Assembly: GCA_038247115.1 (NCBI GenBank)
Contig: JBBRVG010000030.1
Coordinates: 1-40,956 of the forward strand
Origin: Pseudaeromonas sp038247115
Lineage (GTDB): Bacteria; Pseudomonadota; Gammaproteobacteria; Enterobacterales; Aeromonadaceae
Direction: 5' to 3'
DNA length: 40,956 nucleotides
Each line of letters opens with the position of its first letter. Within the stretch, counting starts at the first letter, position 1. Position numbers and translations under genes: made by a program. Positions 8,267 to 18,800 of the stretch are shown here, one piece after another. Below the pieces are notes generated by a model that made no database searches, was not told the origin of the DNA, and saw nothing but the letters and a program-made list of their open reading frames with translations.

Positions 8267-9151
8267 TCAGCTATTGGTCTGGTGGCCGCGGGGGTTGTTC
8301 TGGAAATGGCGTTTGTATTCGCGGCTGAACTGGGAGGGGCTGTTGTAGCCCACCAGAGTGGCGGCTTCGGCGATGCCGCGGCCTTCGCGCTGGATCAGCT
8401 CCCGCGCCCGGTTGAGGCGGATTTGCTTCATGTACTGCAGCGGTGAGACCCGCGTCACCTGACGGAAGGCGCGATGGAATGACGAGACGCTCATATGGGC
8501 TTCGGTGGCGAGCCCTTCGACCGTCAGCGGGGCGGCATAGTCGCGGTGAATGCGCCCCAACACCCGGGCGATGCGGGCATAGTGGCTATCGTGACGGGCC
8601 AGCTCCAGCAGCACATAGCCATAGGGGCCGGTCAGCACGCGATAGAGGATCTCCTGCAGTATGCCGGGTCCGAGAATGCTGGCTTCACTCTCGTTGGTCA
8701 GGGCGCCGAGCAGGCGTTCACAGGCACTGAGCATGGGGGGTGACAGGCTGACACTGGAGAGACCACATTCGATGCTGCGGCAGGGCTCCATCGGTGATTC
8801 CGGCGGAGAGAGTTGCTCCACCAGTCGGTGCAGGGACTGGGTATCGATGTCGACGGCTAGTCCGAGCATGGGCTCATCCGGGCTACAGTGCGCCTCGCAC
8901 TCCAGCGGCAGCGGTACGCCGACGACCAGATAAGAGTCGGGGCCATAGGCGACTTGCTGCTCCCCCAGATGAATGATCTTGTGGCCTTGCCCCATGATGA
9001 GCAGTCCGGACTGATAGGTGAGGGGTTGCCGCGGATTGCCCCGCGACGCCCGAAAGAAGCGCACCCCAGGCAGGCTGGTGGCGATGGAGCCTTCCAGCTG
9101 CTGCAGTCCCATCTGTTCGACATAGCCTTGCATGGCGCGGGCCAGGGTCAT
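8267..9151 (-). CDS. yqhC: AraC-family regulator YqhC
   Basis: The 294-residue protein has an N-terminal AraC-type sensing domain (about residues 20-175) and a C-terminal double helix-turn-helix (about 190-285, with GIAEAATLVGYNSPSQFSRE and a following FxREYKRHF). In enterobacteria YqhC senses reactive aldehydes and activates the adjacent yqhD; the same divergent arrangement is seen here, with a 174-base shared promoter region. The start is ATG at 9151, chosen because GAGGGAGG lies just upstream; in-frame starts at 9178 and 9199 lack such a site. The gene converges with the Fic gene. The name rests on family features plus the yqhD neighbour. Confidence 0.85.
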   Translation of the reverse strand: MTLARAMQGYVEQMGLQQLEGSIATSLPGVRFFRASRGNPRQPLTYQSGLLIMGQGHKIIHLGEQQVAYGPDSYLVVGVPLPLECEAHCSPDEPMLGLAVDIDTQSLHRLVEQLSPPESPMEPCRSIECGLSSVSLSPPMLSACERLLGALTNESEASILGPGILQEILYRVLTGPYGYVLLELARHDSHYARIARVLGRIHRDYAAPLTVEGLATEAHMSVSSFHRAFRQVTRVSPLQYMKQIRLNRARELIQREGRGIAEAATLVGYNSPSQFSREYKRHFQNNPRGHQTNS

Positions 9152-9194
9152 CGTCGCCTCCCTCATCGGTGATTGCATTAACTTGGTAGAAATA

Positions 9195-9248
9195 GGCAAG
9201 TATTTGCCATGAATGTCGCTTACCGGCGCTTAATCTAGCAACTATTAT
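9195..9248 (+). promoter_or_regulatory. Probable yqhD promoter and nearby inverted repeat
   Basis: TTACCG (9220-9225) and TATTAT (9243-9248) are spaced by 17 bases and could be the -35 and -10 boxes for yqhD. The weak -35 suits a promoter needing an activator. Just upstream GGCAA-GTAT-TTGCC (9195-9208) is a perfect short inverted repeat, which could be part of the YqhC site. This is by eye only. Confidence 0.35.
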
Positions 9249-9325
9249 GATAGTCGTCATCCACGGCATGCTTCTGGCGCCGCCGTGTATTCCTATCGGC
9301 ACTTCAGACTAGACAAGGGCATATG

Positions 9326-10483
9326 ATGAATAACTTTACCTACTTCAACCCGACCCGCATTCACTTTGGCAAAGGGCAGATCGCCAAGCTGGCCGAAGAG
9401 ATCCCGGCCGACGCCAAGGTGCTCATCACCTATGGTGGCGGCAGTATCAAGAAGAACGGCGTGCTGGATCAGGTGCATGCTGCGCTGGCGGGCCGTAGTT
9501 TTCAGGAGTTTGGTGGCATCGAAGCCAACCCGCATTTTGAGACCCTGATGCAGGCGGTCGCCGTGGTCAAGGCCGAGTCCATTGACTATATCCTGGCGGT
9601 GGGTGGTGGCTCCGTCATCGACGGTAGCAAGTTCATTGCCGCGGCCGCTCGTTACGAAGGCGATGCCTGGGAAATCCTGCAAACCTATGGCAGCAAGATC
9701 AGCGATGCGGTGCCGCTGGGGACTGTGCTGACACTGGCGGCTACCGGCTCCGAGATGAATAACGGCGCTGTGATCACCAAGGCGGAGACTCAGGACAAGC
9801 TGTTCTTCTTCTCGCCGTTCGTGCAACCGCGCTTCTCCATTCTGGATCCGGTCACCACCTATACGCTGCCGGCGCGCCAGATCGCCAACGGTGTGGTTGA
9901 TGCCTTCGTGCACACCCTGGAGCAGTACACCACCTATCCGGTCAATGCCAAGGTGCAGGACCGTTTTGCCGAAGGTTTGTTGCGTACCCTGATCGAAGAG
10001 GGCCCGGTTGCGCTGGCCAATCCCCAGGATTATGACGCCCGTGCCAACCTGATGTGGACTGCGACCATGGCGTTGAACGGTACTCTGAGCACAGGCGTGC
10101 CGACCGACTGGGCGACTCATATGATTGGTCATGAGATCACGGCTCTGTGCGGCCTGGACCATGCCCAGACTTTGGCCATAGTGCAAACTGCGGTGTGGAA
10201 GCACAAGTTTGCTGCCAAGCAAGCCAAGCTGGCCCAATACGCCGAGCGGGTGTTCGATGTACGTGAGGGCAGCGAAGAGCAAAAGGCTCGCGCCGCCATC
10301 GAGCAGACCGAAGCCTTCTTCACGGCTATGGGCAATCCGGTGCGTCTGTCCGCCTATGGCCTCGGCGAGGAGGTGATCGACAAGGTGGCCGCCAAGCTGA
10401 CCGAGCATGGCCATGTGGCGTTGGGTGAGCACAGCGATATCACCCCGGATGACGTCAAGCAGATCCTCCGTCTGGCGCTGTAA
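9326..10483 (+). CDS. yqhD: NADPH-dependent aldehyde reductase / alcohol dehydrogenase YqhD
   Basis: The product (385 residues) is an iron-containing-type (group III) alcohol dehydrogenase closely resembling E. coli YqhD along its full length. Visible features are the cofactor-binding stretch LITYGGGSIKKNGVLDQV near residues 36-53, GGGSVIDGSKF near 93, and the metal-binding residues in VVDAFVHTLEQY (Asp and His) and in THMIGHEITALCGLDHAQT (two His). YqhD reduces short aldehydes, including lipid-peroxidation products, methylglyoxal and furfural, with NADPH, and protects cells from aldehyde stress. Two ATG codons occur, at 9323 and 9326; the second gives the MNNF start of the E. coli protein and a better distance from CAAGGG. 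A strong terminator follows at 10536. Confidence 0.95.
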   Translation: MNNFTYFNPTRIHFGKGQIAKLAEEIPADAKVLITYGGGSIKKNGVLDQVHAALAGRSFQEFGGIEANPHFETLMQAVAVVKAESIDYILAVGGGSVIDGSKFIAAAARYEGDAWEILQTYGSKISDAVPLGTVLTLAATGSEMNNGAVITKAETQDKLFFFSPFVQPRFSILDPVTTYTLPARQIANGVVDAFVHTLEQYTTYPVNAKVQDRFAEGLLRTLIEEGPVALANPQDYDARANLMWTATMALNGTLSTGVPTDWATHMIGHEITALCGLDHAQTLAIVQTAVWKHKFAAKQAKLAQYAERVFDVREGSEEQKARAAIEQTEAFFTAMGNPVRLSAYGLGEEVIDKVAAKLTEHGHVALGEHSDITPDDVKQILRLAL

Positions 10484-10535
10484 GCCGCCATCCGCTGTCG
10501 GAATTCGTTCGTCGAGATATTCGTGAGACCCAAGC

Positions 10536-10563
10536 AAACGCCACCCTAGCGGTGGCGTTTTTT
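10536..10563 (+). terminator. Rho-independent terminator after yqhD
   Basis: ACGCCACC and GGTGGCGT form an 8-bp GC-rich stem around the loop CTAGC and are followed by a T-run, about 55 bases after the yqhD stop codon. Confidence 0.9.
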
Positions 10564-10702
10564 ATGGTGCTGAGGCCGTTGTTGCTACTCACGCTGAAAG
10601 AGAGTGACCACCCTATTTTATCCTGCGCGGGTCTCCATTCTGGATTTGATCGCAAAATACAGATGCTTAGTATGCCTATACTAAGCAACCGCCCTCCTGA
10701 AT

Positions 10703-12634
10703 ATGCCGACCATGGCTCCATACCCAACACCCCCCGATGAAGCAGAACGACTGGAATTACTGCATGCCCTCAATCTTCTGGACACACCGGCAGAGCCCGT
10801 TTTTGACCGCATAACGCGCTTGGTTGCCCAAATATTGAATGTGCCCATCGCCTTGGTTTCCTTGGTGGATGCGGATCGGCAGTGGTTCAAGTCGCGGGTG
10901 GGACTGGAGGCGACCGAAACGCCCCGTGAAGTGGCTTTCTGTGCCCATGCCATCACGCAGACCGCGCCTATGGTAGTGGTAGATGCGACCCAGGATGCGC
11001 GCTTCGAGGATAATCCGCTGGTGACCGGAAATCCGAATATTCGCTTCTATGCGGGGGTGCCTTTGCGCAGTGCGGGGGGCTTGGCGATAGGCACCTTGTG
11101 TGCCATCGATTCCAAACCCCGACAGTTAAGCGCGGATGAAACCAACATCCTCATTGATCTGGCGGCATTGGTGAGCAAGGAGGTGCAACTGCGTGAGGCC
11201 GTGATCCTCACCCGTCATCAGATATCCCATTCAGCGCAGGCCATTGAGGCGGTCGAGGCGCGCTTTCGAACCGTATTTGAGCGTGCAGGCGTAGGGATTG
11301 CACTGGTTGCTCCTGATGGTGGCTGGATCCGTGTCAATGAGGCGCTCTGCCAGATTGTCGGTTACAGCGAGGATGAACTGATCAAACTGACCTTCCAGGA
11401 TATTACCCACCCGGATGACCTCAATACCGACTTATCCCTGTTGCGCCAATTGATCGATGACGAAGTAGATCGTTATGAACTGGAAAAACGTTACCTCCAC
11501 AAAAATGGGAACATTGTCTGGATCCATCTGATTGTCACCAAACAGATGAGTCAGCAGGGTGAGCTGGAATATTTCGTCTCGATTATCAAAGATATACAAG
11601 CCCGCAAGGAAGCCGAAGCCTCATTAACCGAGCTACGCAAAGACCTGGAAGAACGGGTCGAGATCAGAACCAAAGATTTACGCTTGGCCAATACCATGCT
11701 CGCTTCCTCGATGGAACAACAACAGCGCTCCGAGCAGGAGTTACGCAAACGCGAAGCCGAATTGCACATGGTGCTCGAGAACGCCAATGACGCTTATGTC
11801 TGTATCGACCAGGCCGGAGTGATCAGCGACTGGAATCGACAGGCGGAGCAAACCTTTGGCTGGAGCAAGCAAGAAGCCCTGGGCCGCAAACTCGATGAAT
11901 TGATTATCCCATCATCCGAGCGTGAAGCGCATCGTGTGGGGATGCAGCGTTACCTGACGATGGGAGAGGACCATGTATTGAAAGAACAGATCGAGCTGAC
12001 AGCGGTGCGACGCAATGGCGAGACCCTGCCGGTAGAGGTTCGTATCTGTGCTTTAGCGATTGATGGGAAAACCATTTTCAGCGCCTTTTTACATGACATT
12101 ACCGAGCGCAAAAAGGCCGATGCCATCCGTGAGCATGAAGCATTGCATGATGCGTTGACCGGATTGCCCAATCGCCGTGCGCTGTTCAATTTGTTACCGC
12201 TGGCTGTGGCTCGAGCCAAACGCAATCAGATCGCGTTGGCGCTGCTATTTCTCGATCTGGATGGTTTCAAGCAGATCAACGACACCCAAGGGCATGATGC
12301 AGGGGATACTGTGCTGCGTGTTGTCGCTGCACGGCTGCGAGAATGTATTCGACAAACTGATACCGCAGTGCGCCTGGGGGGGGATGAATTCACTGTCGTG
12401 TTGGAAAACCTGAGGCACGGCATTACGGATGCCAATCACATGGCAGAAAAAATATTGGCCGTGATTCAACGCCCGATACCTCTGGGGTCTATGGCTGTCA
12501 CCATCAGCGCCAGTATCGGTATCGTGCTGCATGAGCCCAACGATACAAACACCGCCGATCAACTGGTCAACAGGGCCGATGCGGCTATGTACGAAGCTAA
12601 ACGAGCAGGAAAATCCCGGGTCTGTATTCAGTGA
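10703..12634 (+). CDS. GAF-PAS-PAS-GGDEF diguanylate cyclase
   Basis: This soluble 643-residue cyclase has an N-terminal GAF domain (about 25-160), two PAS/PAC units (about 185-310 and 350-475) joined by a coiled coil (about 310-350, ELRKDLEERVEIRTKDL), and a C-terminal GGDEF domain (about 480-640). The active site GGDEF is intact at 559-563 and an inhibitory RQTD site is present at 550-553. It should make cyclic di-GMP in response to a cytoplasmic signal bound by GAF or PAS; which one cannot be told. The start at ATG 10703 lacks a clear ribosome binding site, and ATG 10712 is an alternative. The gene is the last before the phosphorothioation island; a weak hairpin (GCCAG/CTGGC near 12692) may end its transcript. 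Confidence 0.92.
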   Translation: MPTMAPYPTPPDEAERLELLHALNLLDTPAEPVFDRITRLVAQILNVPIALVSLVDADRQWFKSRVGLEATETPREVAFCAHAITQTAPMVVVDATQDARFEDNPLVTGNPNIRFYAGVPLRSAGGLAIGTLCAIDSKPRQLSADETNILIDLAALVSKEVQLREAVILTRHQISHSAQAIEAVEARFRTVFERAGVGIALVAPDGGWIRVNEALCQIVGYSEDELIKLTFQDITHPDDLNTDLSLLRQLIDDEVDRYELEKRYLHKNGNIVWIHLIVTKQMSQQGELEYFVSIIKDIQARKEAEASLTELRKDLEERVEIRTKDLRLANTMLASSMEQQQRSEQELRKREAELHMVLENANDAYVCIDQAGVISDWNRQAEQTFGWSKQEALGRKLDELIIPSSEREAHRVGMQRYLTMGEDHVLKEQIELTAVRRNGETLPVEVRICALAIDGKTIFSAFLHDITERKKADAIREHEALHDALTGLPNRRALFNLLPLAVARAKRNQIALALLFLDLDGFKQINDTQGHDAGDTVLRVVAARLRECIRQTDTAVRLGGDEFTVVLENLRHGITDANHMAEKILAVIQRPIPLGSMAVTISASIGIVLHEPNDTNTADQLVNRADAAMYEAKRAGKSRVCIQ

Positions 12635-12825
12635 GGGGGGCTCGCGATTGTGAATCGATATCCTACTGGTCAGGCTCCCAGAGCACCGGTGTTGCCAGCC
12701 TGAACTGGCTGCCCTTCTGAATTAGACGCCATTTGAGCTAATTACCTACTTTCGTGACGGTTCTGTATGGCACTTACCTTGTCAACTGTAATAGAATCCA
12801 GAAAATCCTCATAAAACATGGCGAT

Positions 12826-14484
12826 ATGAGCACTATCACACTCCGGCAGGCACTGGGTGTTCTTGCTAAGTCTTCACCTTTCTCGGTATCCACTGTTAGT
12901 CAGCGGACCAAAGATGTCTATGACGAGCTGAAGGCCTATCTCTATGTTGAACAGGACATAGAACGTGACTTCAAAAAACTGCTGACGGCCGTTCGTAGCA
13001 ACGAGATCATCTTCCTCTGCGGTAGTAGTGGCGATGGTAAGTCCGAGATCCTGACTCGCGCCTACGAGACCTACCACAATAAATTCAGATTTCATCTCGA
13101 CGCCACCCATAGCTTTCAACCCCACCAATCCGCCATTGAGGCTCTCGACCAACTCTTTGATGAAGCCATTGCTGATCCACGACCTCTCGTGTTGGGCATC
13201 AACATTGGCATGTTGGCTAACTTCGCCAAGGAAGGGGCCCCGCGTCATCATTACATTCGCACCGTGATCGATGGATTTTTGGATAGCGGCTATCGCTCGT
13301 TTGATCGGGATGATGACTCTTGTTCTTTTGAGCGCTTTCACTTTCTCGATTTTGAACAGTATCCGAAATTTCAATTTAGCCAGGATGCAGAAGGCTATTC
13401 GGAGTTCGTTCGTCACTTGTTTTCGCGCCTGACCCAGCAAGATGACTGCAATCTCTTCTATCTATTGGCCAAGCCGCAGATGCAGTCCGGTGCCGATGCC
13501 CAACTGCTCGCGAATTACCGATTGCTGGCCATGCCCTCGGTGCAGGAAGTCATTATTACCAACCTGTTTAAGGCTCGTCTGTACAAGGATCAGTTTGTCA
13601 CCACGCGCGCCTTGCTGGACTTACTGCATCACCTCCTGCTGGGGCCAGGTTATCTGTTCGATAACCTGTTTTCGGGATCGGATAACGAGTTGGTTGCCCG
13701 GTTGGAAGAGTTTGATCCTGCGTTGCTGCACACCCGGGCGCTGGATCAATTTGTTTTGCGTTATGAGTTGGCACTGCCAGATCCAGAGCTCGATGCGTTT
13801 TTACAAACTCTGGCTGAATTGGGAATTCAATTCTCGGCAGAGCGGGAGACGGCCGGTGAGGCCGCCTCCATGATCCGCCTGTTTTACCTGTTACAGCATC
13901 AGTCACTGGGCAACGACTATCATCAGCAGTTTTCTGCCGATTTTGCCGAGAGTCTACTGAGCTCTTATGCCCAGGTCTGGATGCAGCATAGTGATTATGA
14001 CGGCAGTAACGAACTCAAACTGGCTCTGCGCCCCTTCTATATGAATGAACTGATCAGCGCCGTATTTCGTTATGCCAACCGCAATGCCCCTGAGTTAGAA
14101 AAGGGTGAATGGTTCCTGGGGCAATTCGGGAGCGTCAAATTGGCTGCGTCGATCACCATCAAGGCCGATTTTACTCGCGTCCATTACGAGCGGGTCGAGA
14201 AGGTTTCGCAGTTCCAGACATTTATCAAAGTGGCAGATAGACAAGGCGAATACGAGCTCAAACCGATTGCCATCAATCTCAATTTGTTCGAACTGATTTG
14301 GCGTTTGAATCGGGGCTATTGCCCTAACAAATACGACAAAAATGCCATTGTGTTGCTGGATGAGATTGTTGATCAGATCAGTGAAGTGGCTCGTCGGAGC
14401 CCAATCCTCAAGTTTTATGAATCTGGCAAAAGCTATAGCGCCAGTCTGGATGACGGCATGATCGCTGTCAGTGGGGTGATCTAA
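12826..14484 (+). CDS. dptF: DNA phosphorothioation-dependent restriction protein DptF (DndF)
   Basis: The 552-residue product is a P-loop NTPase with Walker A GSSGDGKS at residues 66-73, preceded by a helical N-terminus. Family resemblance, the Walker motif position and the order dptF-dptG-dptH identify it as the ATPase subunit of the three-protein restriction arm of Dnd systems. That arm damages DNA lacking phosphorothioate marks. The frame is open back to GTG 12754, but ATG 12826 gives the family-like start MSTITLRQALGVL; neither start has a strong ribosome binding site. It is the first gene of the island's + strand operon, and its stop is 3 bases before dptG. The nearby promoter is not obvious. 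Confidence 0.92.
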   Translation: MSTITLRQALGVLAKSSPFSVSTVSQRTKDVYDELKAYLYVEQDIERDFKKLLTAVRSNEIIFLCGSSGDGKSEILTRAYETYHNKFRFHLDATHSFQPHQSAIEALDQLFDEAIADPRPLVLGINIGMLANFAKEGAPRHHYIRTVIDGFLDSGYRSFDRDDDSCSFERFHFLDFEQYPKFQFSQDAEGYSEFVRHLFSRLTQQDDCNLFYLLAKPQMQSGADAQLLANYRLLAMPSVQEVIITNLFKARLYKDQFVTTRALLDLLHHLLLGPGYLFDNLFSGSDNELVARLEEFDPALLHTRALDQFVLRYELALPDPELDAFLQTLAELGIQFSAERETAGEAASMIRLFYLLQHQSLGNDYHQQFSADFAESLLSSYAQVWMQHSDYDGSNELKLALRPFYMNELISAVFRYANRNAPELEKGEWFLGQFGSVKLAASITIKADFTRVHYERVEKVSQFQTFIKVADRQGEYELKPIAINLNLFELIWRLNRGYCPNKYDKNAIVLLDEIVDQISEVARRSPILKFYESGKSYSASLDDGMIAVSGVI

Positions 14485-14487
14485 GCC

Positions 14488-15804
14488 ATGATGTATCCGA
14501 TTCCCGAGGGATTAACCCCGTCTGATAAAAACAAGCTCAACAGCTATCTCCCGATCCGCAACAAAGGCAACGAATTTAATTGGGACACCATCACAGGTCT
14601 GGTATTAGGGCATGCCCTCAAACGCTTGGTGAAGCATTACCCATTTGAGCAATTTCGCGAGGATTGCCAATCCCGATTTATTGCCAAGCTCGATGAGCCT
14701 GGTTTCTGGCCTGTGCTGGATCGCATGTATTTTGCCACCGAGGCGGTATTTCATATTTCACCGCTGTTCTTGCTGTTCAAGGCGCAGCGTAAAGGCAGTG
14801 GTAAAAGCGAACTCGGCGCTGAAAATCTACGGATGGGCGAGCTATTTGCGGGCCTCATGGGAAACTATTACCTGCCTGAAGAGGTAAACGACAACCTCAA
14901 TTTTATTGAGCAAGAAATGCTGTCGGTGCTGCGTGGCCAGCTGAAACAGGGCAGCGCATTGAGCTCTCAGGAGCAGCCATATCTTCCCTATCTGGCGAAT
15001 GCCTTCCTGAGCGATCTCGCTTTTTTGGCGCAGCATCCGCAGTATTTGCTGCAAGAGTTAACCCATATGCTGCAGTTGTATGCCTTTACCTACTGCGCCC
15101 AATTGGCTCTTCATGTGACGGATTGGAAGGCTGGAGAGCCGGTCAGTAAACCACTCTATTTTATTCTGGATAATGAAAAGGCCAGCAAAGAGCGGGTCGC
15201 GGTCCAGCACTATGGCCACAAGCTCTTCTCCGAATCGAGCAAGCGCCTATTCCCGATGCTCTCTGCGTTAGAGGTGCTGCAAAGCCAAACCCCTAAACGA
15301 CCGTTGTGGCGGATCTATCAAGAAGCGGTCGCCTATGACGACCAAGAGCGACTGCTCGCGGATCTGAATCGCTACTTGCAGGCGTTTGCTGTATCCCGCT
15401 CTTTACCCGCGTTGGAGTCAGCCTGCTCTGTGCCCCAGGCGTTTGAGCAATTACGCGAACTGGCCATGCAGCAGTTTGAATCCGAAAAAGATACCCGCAG
15501 TGAAATCAATGGTAAGTACGTGAAAGAGTTGGAAAAACAGGTCGGTGCCAACTTCATTCAGTCCCGTGGTCGTGCTGGACGGGTTCTGGTTTTGAATCAG
15601 GATCAGCTGTTGTTGTTGACCAATCTGGCGATTGGCGAGCGCGACAAGTTGCGATTGCATGAGCTGATCAAGGGCTTTGAACAACGCGGTTTCTATCTGG
15701 ACAACCAGTCCCAGCAGGTATTGGTCAGTTTCTATGAGCGCATGGGCAATGTGGAAAGAATGAGTGATAGTGGAGATGCCGTTTATGTCCGCAAAACCAT
15801 ATGA
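14488..15804 (+). CDS. dptG: DNA phosphorothioation-dependent restriction protein DptG (DndG)
   Basis: The 438-residue protein has the length and N-terminal pattern (SYLPIRNKGNEFNWDTITG) of DptG, the middle component of the Dnd restriction arm. It shows no catalytic motif that I can see and is probably a structural or DNA-binding subunit acting with DptF and DptH. It starts 3 bases after the dptF stop at tandem ATG codons (14488 and 14491) and overlaps the start of dptH, so the three proteins are probably made in proportion from one transcript. Assignment rests on family recognition and gene order. Confidence 0.92.
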   Translation: MMYPIPEGLTPSDKNKLNSYLPIRNKGNEFNWDTITGLVLGHALKRLVKHYPFEQFREDCQSRFIAKLDEPGFWPVLDRMYFATEAVFHISPLFLLFKAQRKGSGKSELGAENLRMGELFAGLMGNYYLPEEVNDNLNFIEQEMLSVLRGQLKQGSALSSQEQPYLPYLANAFLSDLAFLAQHPQYLLQELTHMLQLYAFTYCAQLALHVTDWKAGEPVSKPLYFILDNEKASKERVAVQHYGHKLFSESSKRLFPMLSALEVLQSQTPKRPLWRIYQEAVAYDDQERLLADLNRYLQAFAVSRSLPALESACSVPQAFEQLRELAMQQFESEKDTRSEINGKYVKELEKQVGANFIQSRGRAGRVLVLNQDQLLLLTNLAIGERDKLRLHELIKGFEQRGFYLDNQSQQVLVSFYERMGNVERMSDSGDAVYVRKTI

Positions 15805-18800
15805 GCAGTACCTAGCCGAGCAGTTTATGGACTGGGTGGGGAGCGACATCCAGGCAGGCACCCGTTATCAGTTCAAATCACCCGATGCCGAGAATTCTAA
15901 GCGTCTGTATCAGGCTTTTGTCCGTTTAGCGGCCGGGCAAACGTTATCCCTGGCTGGCGTTTCCTTGCCCACCGTGATGTGCAATGGCGTGGCTTTGCTG
16001 CCGGTTCTGCACGGCGAAGCGCCTTTGGGCTGCACCGAGAACTACATCTCCCATCTGCGTGATGCGGTTGCCAGCCGCAGCGGTGAGTTTGCCTCTACTG
16101 CCTTGTTGATCATTCATAACAGCATGCTGGATACCCTGATCAATAGCGCGCTCGATGTCGCCGCCATGGGTGCTATCTGGCATCCGCAGACACTACAAAC
16201 GCGGCTGGCCAGTTTGATTGATCCCTACAGTGACATGCGGGAGTTATCGAACTGCCTGTTGCTCGACCAACTGGAGATGGTGACAGAGGAGGGGGCGACC
16301 ATCTTTGGTTTTGCCTCTCTCTATCGCTCACTGGAGGATGGTCAACTTGATTTCAGCGAGTTGGGTCTATTTGATGACCCCTTGATCCAGAAGATGAGTG
16401 GCCAAACGGCGCAGATCCGCCGTCGGTTGGATGAAAACCGTAGCCTGCGTCGGCATATCGAATTCAGTGTTGAGCACTATGCCAATCAACTGGATATCCA
16501 ACTGAACAAGTTTGGTCCCAAGTTTATCCAGCAACATTTTGTGAAAGAGCCAGCAGACTGGCGTCAGCTGGATTTCCAGACCTATCTGGATGAAATAGAT
16601 GCCAACAAGGCACAAAAACTGGTGCTCGATGACATCGAGCTAGGCTCGGATATGGCGGGGGGCTCTCTGTTCCAGCGCGCCAAGAGTCAGACCAAGGCTG
16701 GGCAAAAAGAGCTGAGTCTGCTGATCCAGGTTCCTGCTTCCGCATCCGAACTAACCATGACACTGACATTTACCGGCAGTGATCTGGAGCCGGATCAACT
16801 TCAGCTGGCCCATAACAAAGCATTGGAAAAGCAGCTGCACAAGCAGATCAATCGAGCCGGTGGCAAGCGGTGCAGGGCCGATCTGACGCTGCCCTTTGAT
16901 GGCCAACCCACATTTTTCAGTATCGAGCTCAAGCGTGACAATCGCTCCGAACAGTACAAGTTGCGCTGTCTGCTCCTCAAAGAAGGGAGCTTTTACCTCG
17001 AGCCAATCCAGAACTCGTTTCGCGTCGAACCCCGCCATGGTTGGTTGACCCTGTTGATGGATGAAGATCGGCTGCAGCTGAGCGCCGATGAGGGTGCCTG
17101 TTTGCACCTGGGCGATGATGATGACGAGGTCGATTGTCAGCGTTATAGCTGGGTCGATTTTGCCGAGCAGGCGAATCAAAGCGAGATGATCCATTTCACC
17201 CTGTGCCATGGTGAGGCTCGTCTGCCGATCAATATCGAAGGACCGGCCGCCGAAGAGGGGGTGAGCCAACCCTTGCTGTTTGACAAGGAGCGCTTTGCCA
17301 AGCTGCTGCGTGACGACTACAACGGTGAATACAATCGTGCCAAGGGTAAGATCATCCTCGACAATGCCGAGCACGCCGTCGTTGGGGTGCGGCAGCAACT
17401 ATTGGCGCTCGAGGCCCGTCTGGTCGATGAGCGCCTGATCTATATCGGGAGCTGTGGTGACCCGGTGCGCCTGAGTAGCCTGCAAACTTCTCATCCGGCA
17501 CTGCATGACGCTTATGCGGCTCTGTATGACTATTTGACTCGCAACAAGACACTGCCAAGTCTGGTCAGTTGGGGGGATGGGTACAGTGCACTGGCCGCGG
17601 CGGTTGTCAGTGCCTATGAAGCCGCGTTGCAGCAGATCCGTCTGCATAGCGTCCTGGGTTTGGACGAGAAACGACTGTTGCGGGTTGGGCTCTGCAAGAT
17701 CGAGGAGAAGGAGCGTTTTACCCCGCTGCACCCCCTGGTGCTGGCCTATTACGGCCAGCTGGTGGCGGCGATCCGCGCCGATCGGGATGACAACGGCGAG
17801 AGCAGCTTTAGTGAGTTGCCGGAGGTGACTCGCGAACGTCTGGTGGCATCGGGCCTGATGCCGTTTGCTTATGATGAGGCTGGCTTTGCCCATCTGCAGC
17901 CGGTGAAGGAGAATAGCGGTTGGCTGGAGTTGGTACCGCAACAATTGATGAGCCATAGCTTTGTCAAACGGCTGGTGAAAGACAAACTGGCTGAGTTCAC
18001 CCAAGCCTATGCCCGCCTGTTCCGGGCTGGCCCGCAGAGTACCTTGATCATCAATGCCATCAATCAAGGGGAGGCGAGCGAGCTATTTTTAGGGTTGGTG
18101 GAGCACTTCAAGCAACATGGTGAACGGGCATTTGCCCTCCATGTGAACTTTTATGATGCTGGGTTGCAATACAACGAGTTTGACCGTTTCGCCGATATGG
18201 CCAGCTATGACGAGCTCAAACGCTGGCTTGGCTTGAACACCGGAGGTTGGCGTGAAGATGCTGACCTGCTGATCGATCTGCTACGCAGCCGACTCACCTA
18301 CAGCAAGTTCGTCACCCCTGCCGAAGGAAGCGACTTTGCCTATGCCCATCTGGCATTTTTCAGCAATAACGCCCCGGTGGACTGCCGTCCGATGGATATT
18401 TCCCAGGCACTCAGTGGGGTGCTTTGTGATGGCGTGATCGCGGGTGAAGCGGCCGAGACTAAAGACAGCGCCTATTTCACCGCCTTTGGTCTGCGGCATG
18501 TCGAGGTTGAACCGCATCCCAGCCTGCGCGTGGCCCGGCTGCTGGGCCAGCTTTGGCAACCGGCGCGCAAGAGTAACGATAGCCATCTTGGCCTGGGCAT
18601 CGGGCTTGCCGTCAGCGTCGATTTCAAGCAGTTGCTGACTCGCTCCTACGACAGCGCCTTGTGGACCACCATTATCGATCCCAAGGTGACTCTCGATTTC
18701 TTTACCAGCCAGAAGGATGTGGTGCTGATCCACTATTCGGATCAATACACCAGTGCTGCCGGCTACGATGCCATTACCGTGACACGGCAGGTGGATCTGT

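Noticed and set aside
9293..10537. Open frame of 414 codons antisense to yqhD
   Set aside because: It covers yqhD on the opposite strand, has no recognisable domain and mirrors the codon pattern of a highly conserved gene; it is a shadow frame.
12635..12825. Possible left attachment site matching the ssrA 3' end
   Set aside because: I looked for copies of GGTTCAAATCCCGCC or AGCTCCACCA here and elsewhere in the window by eye and found none.
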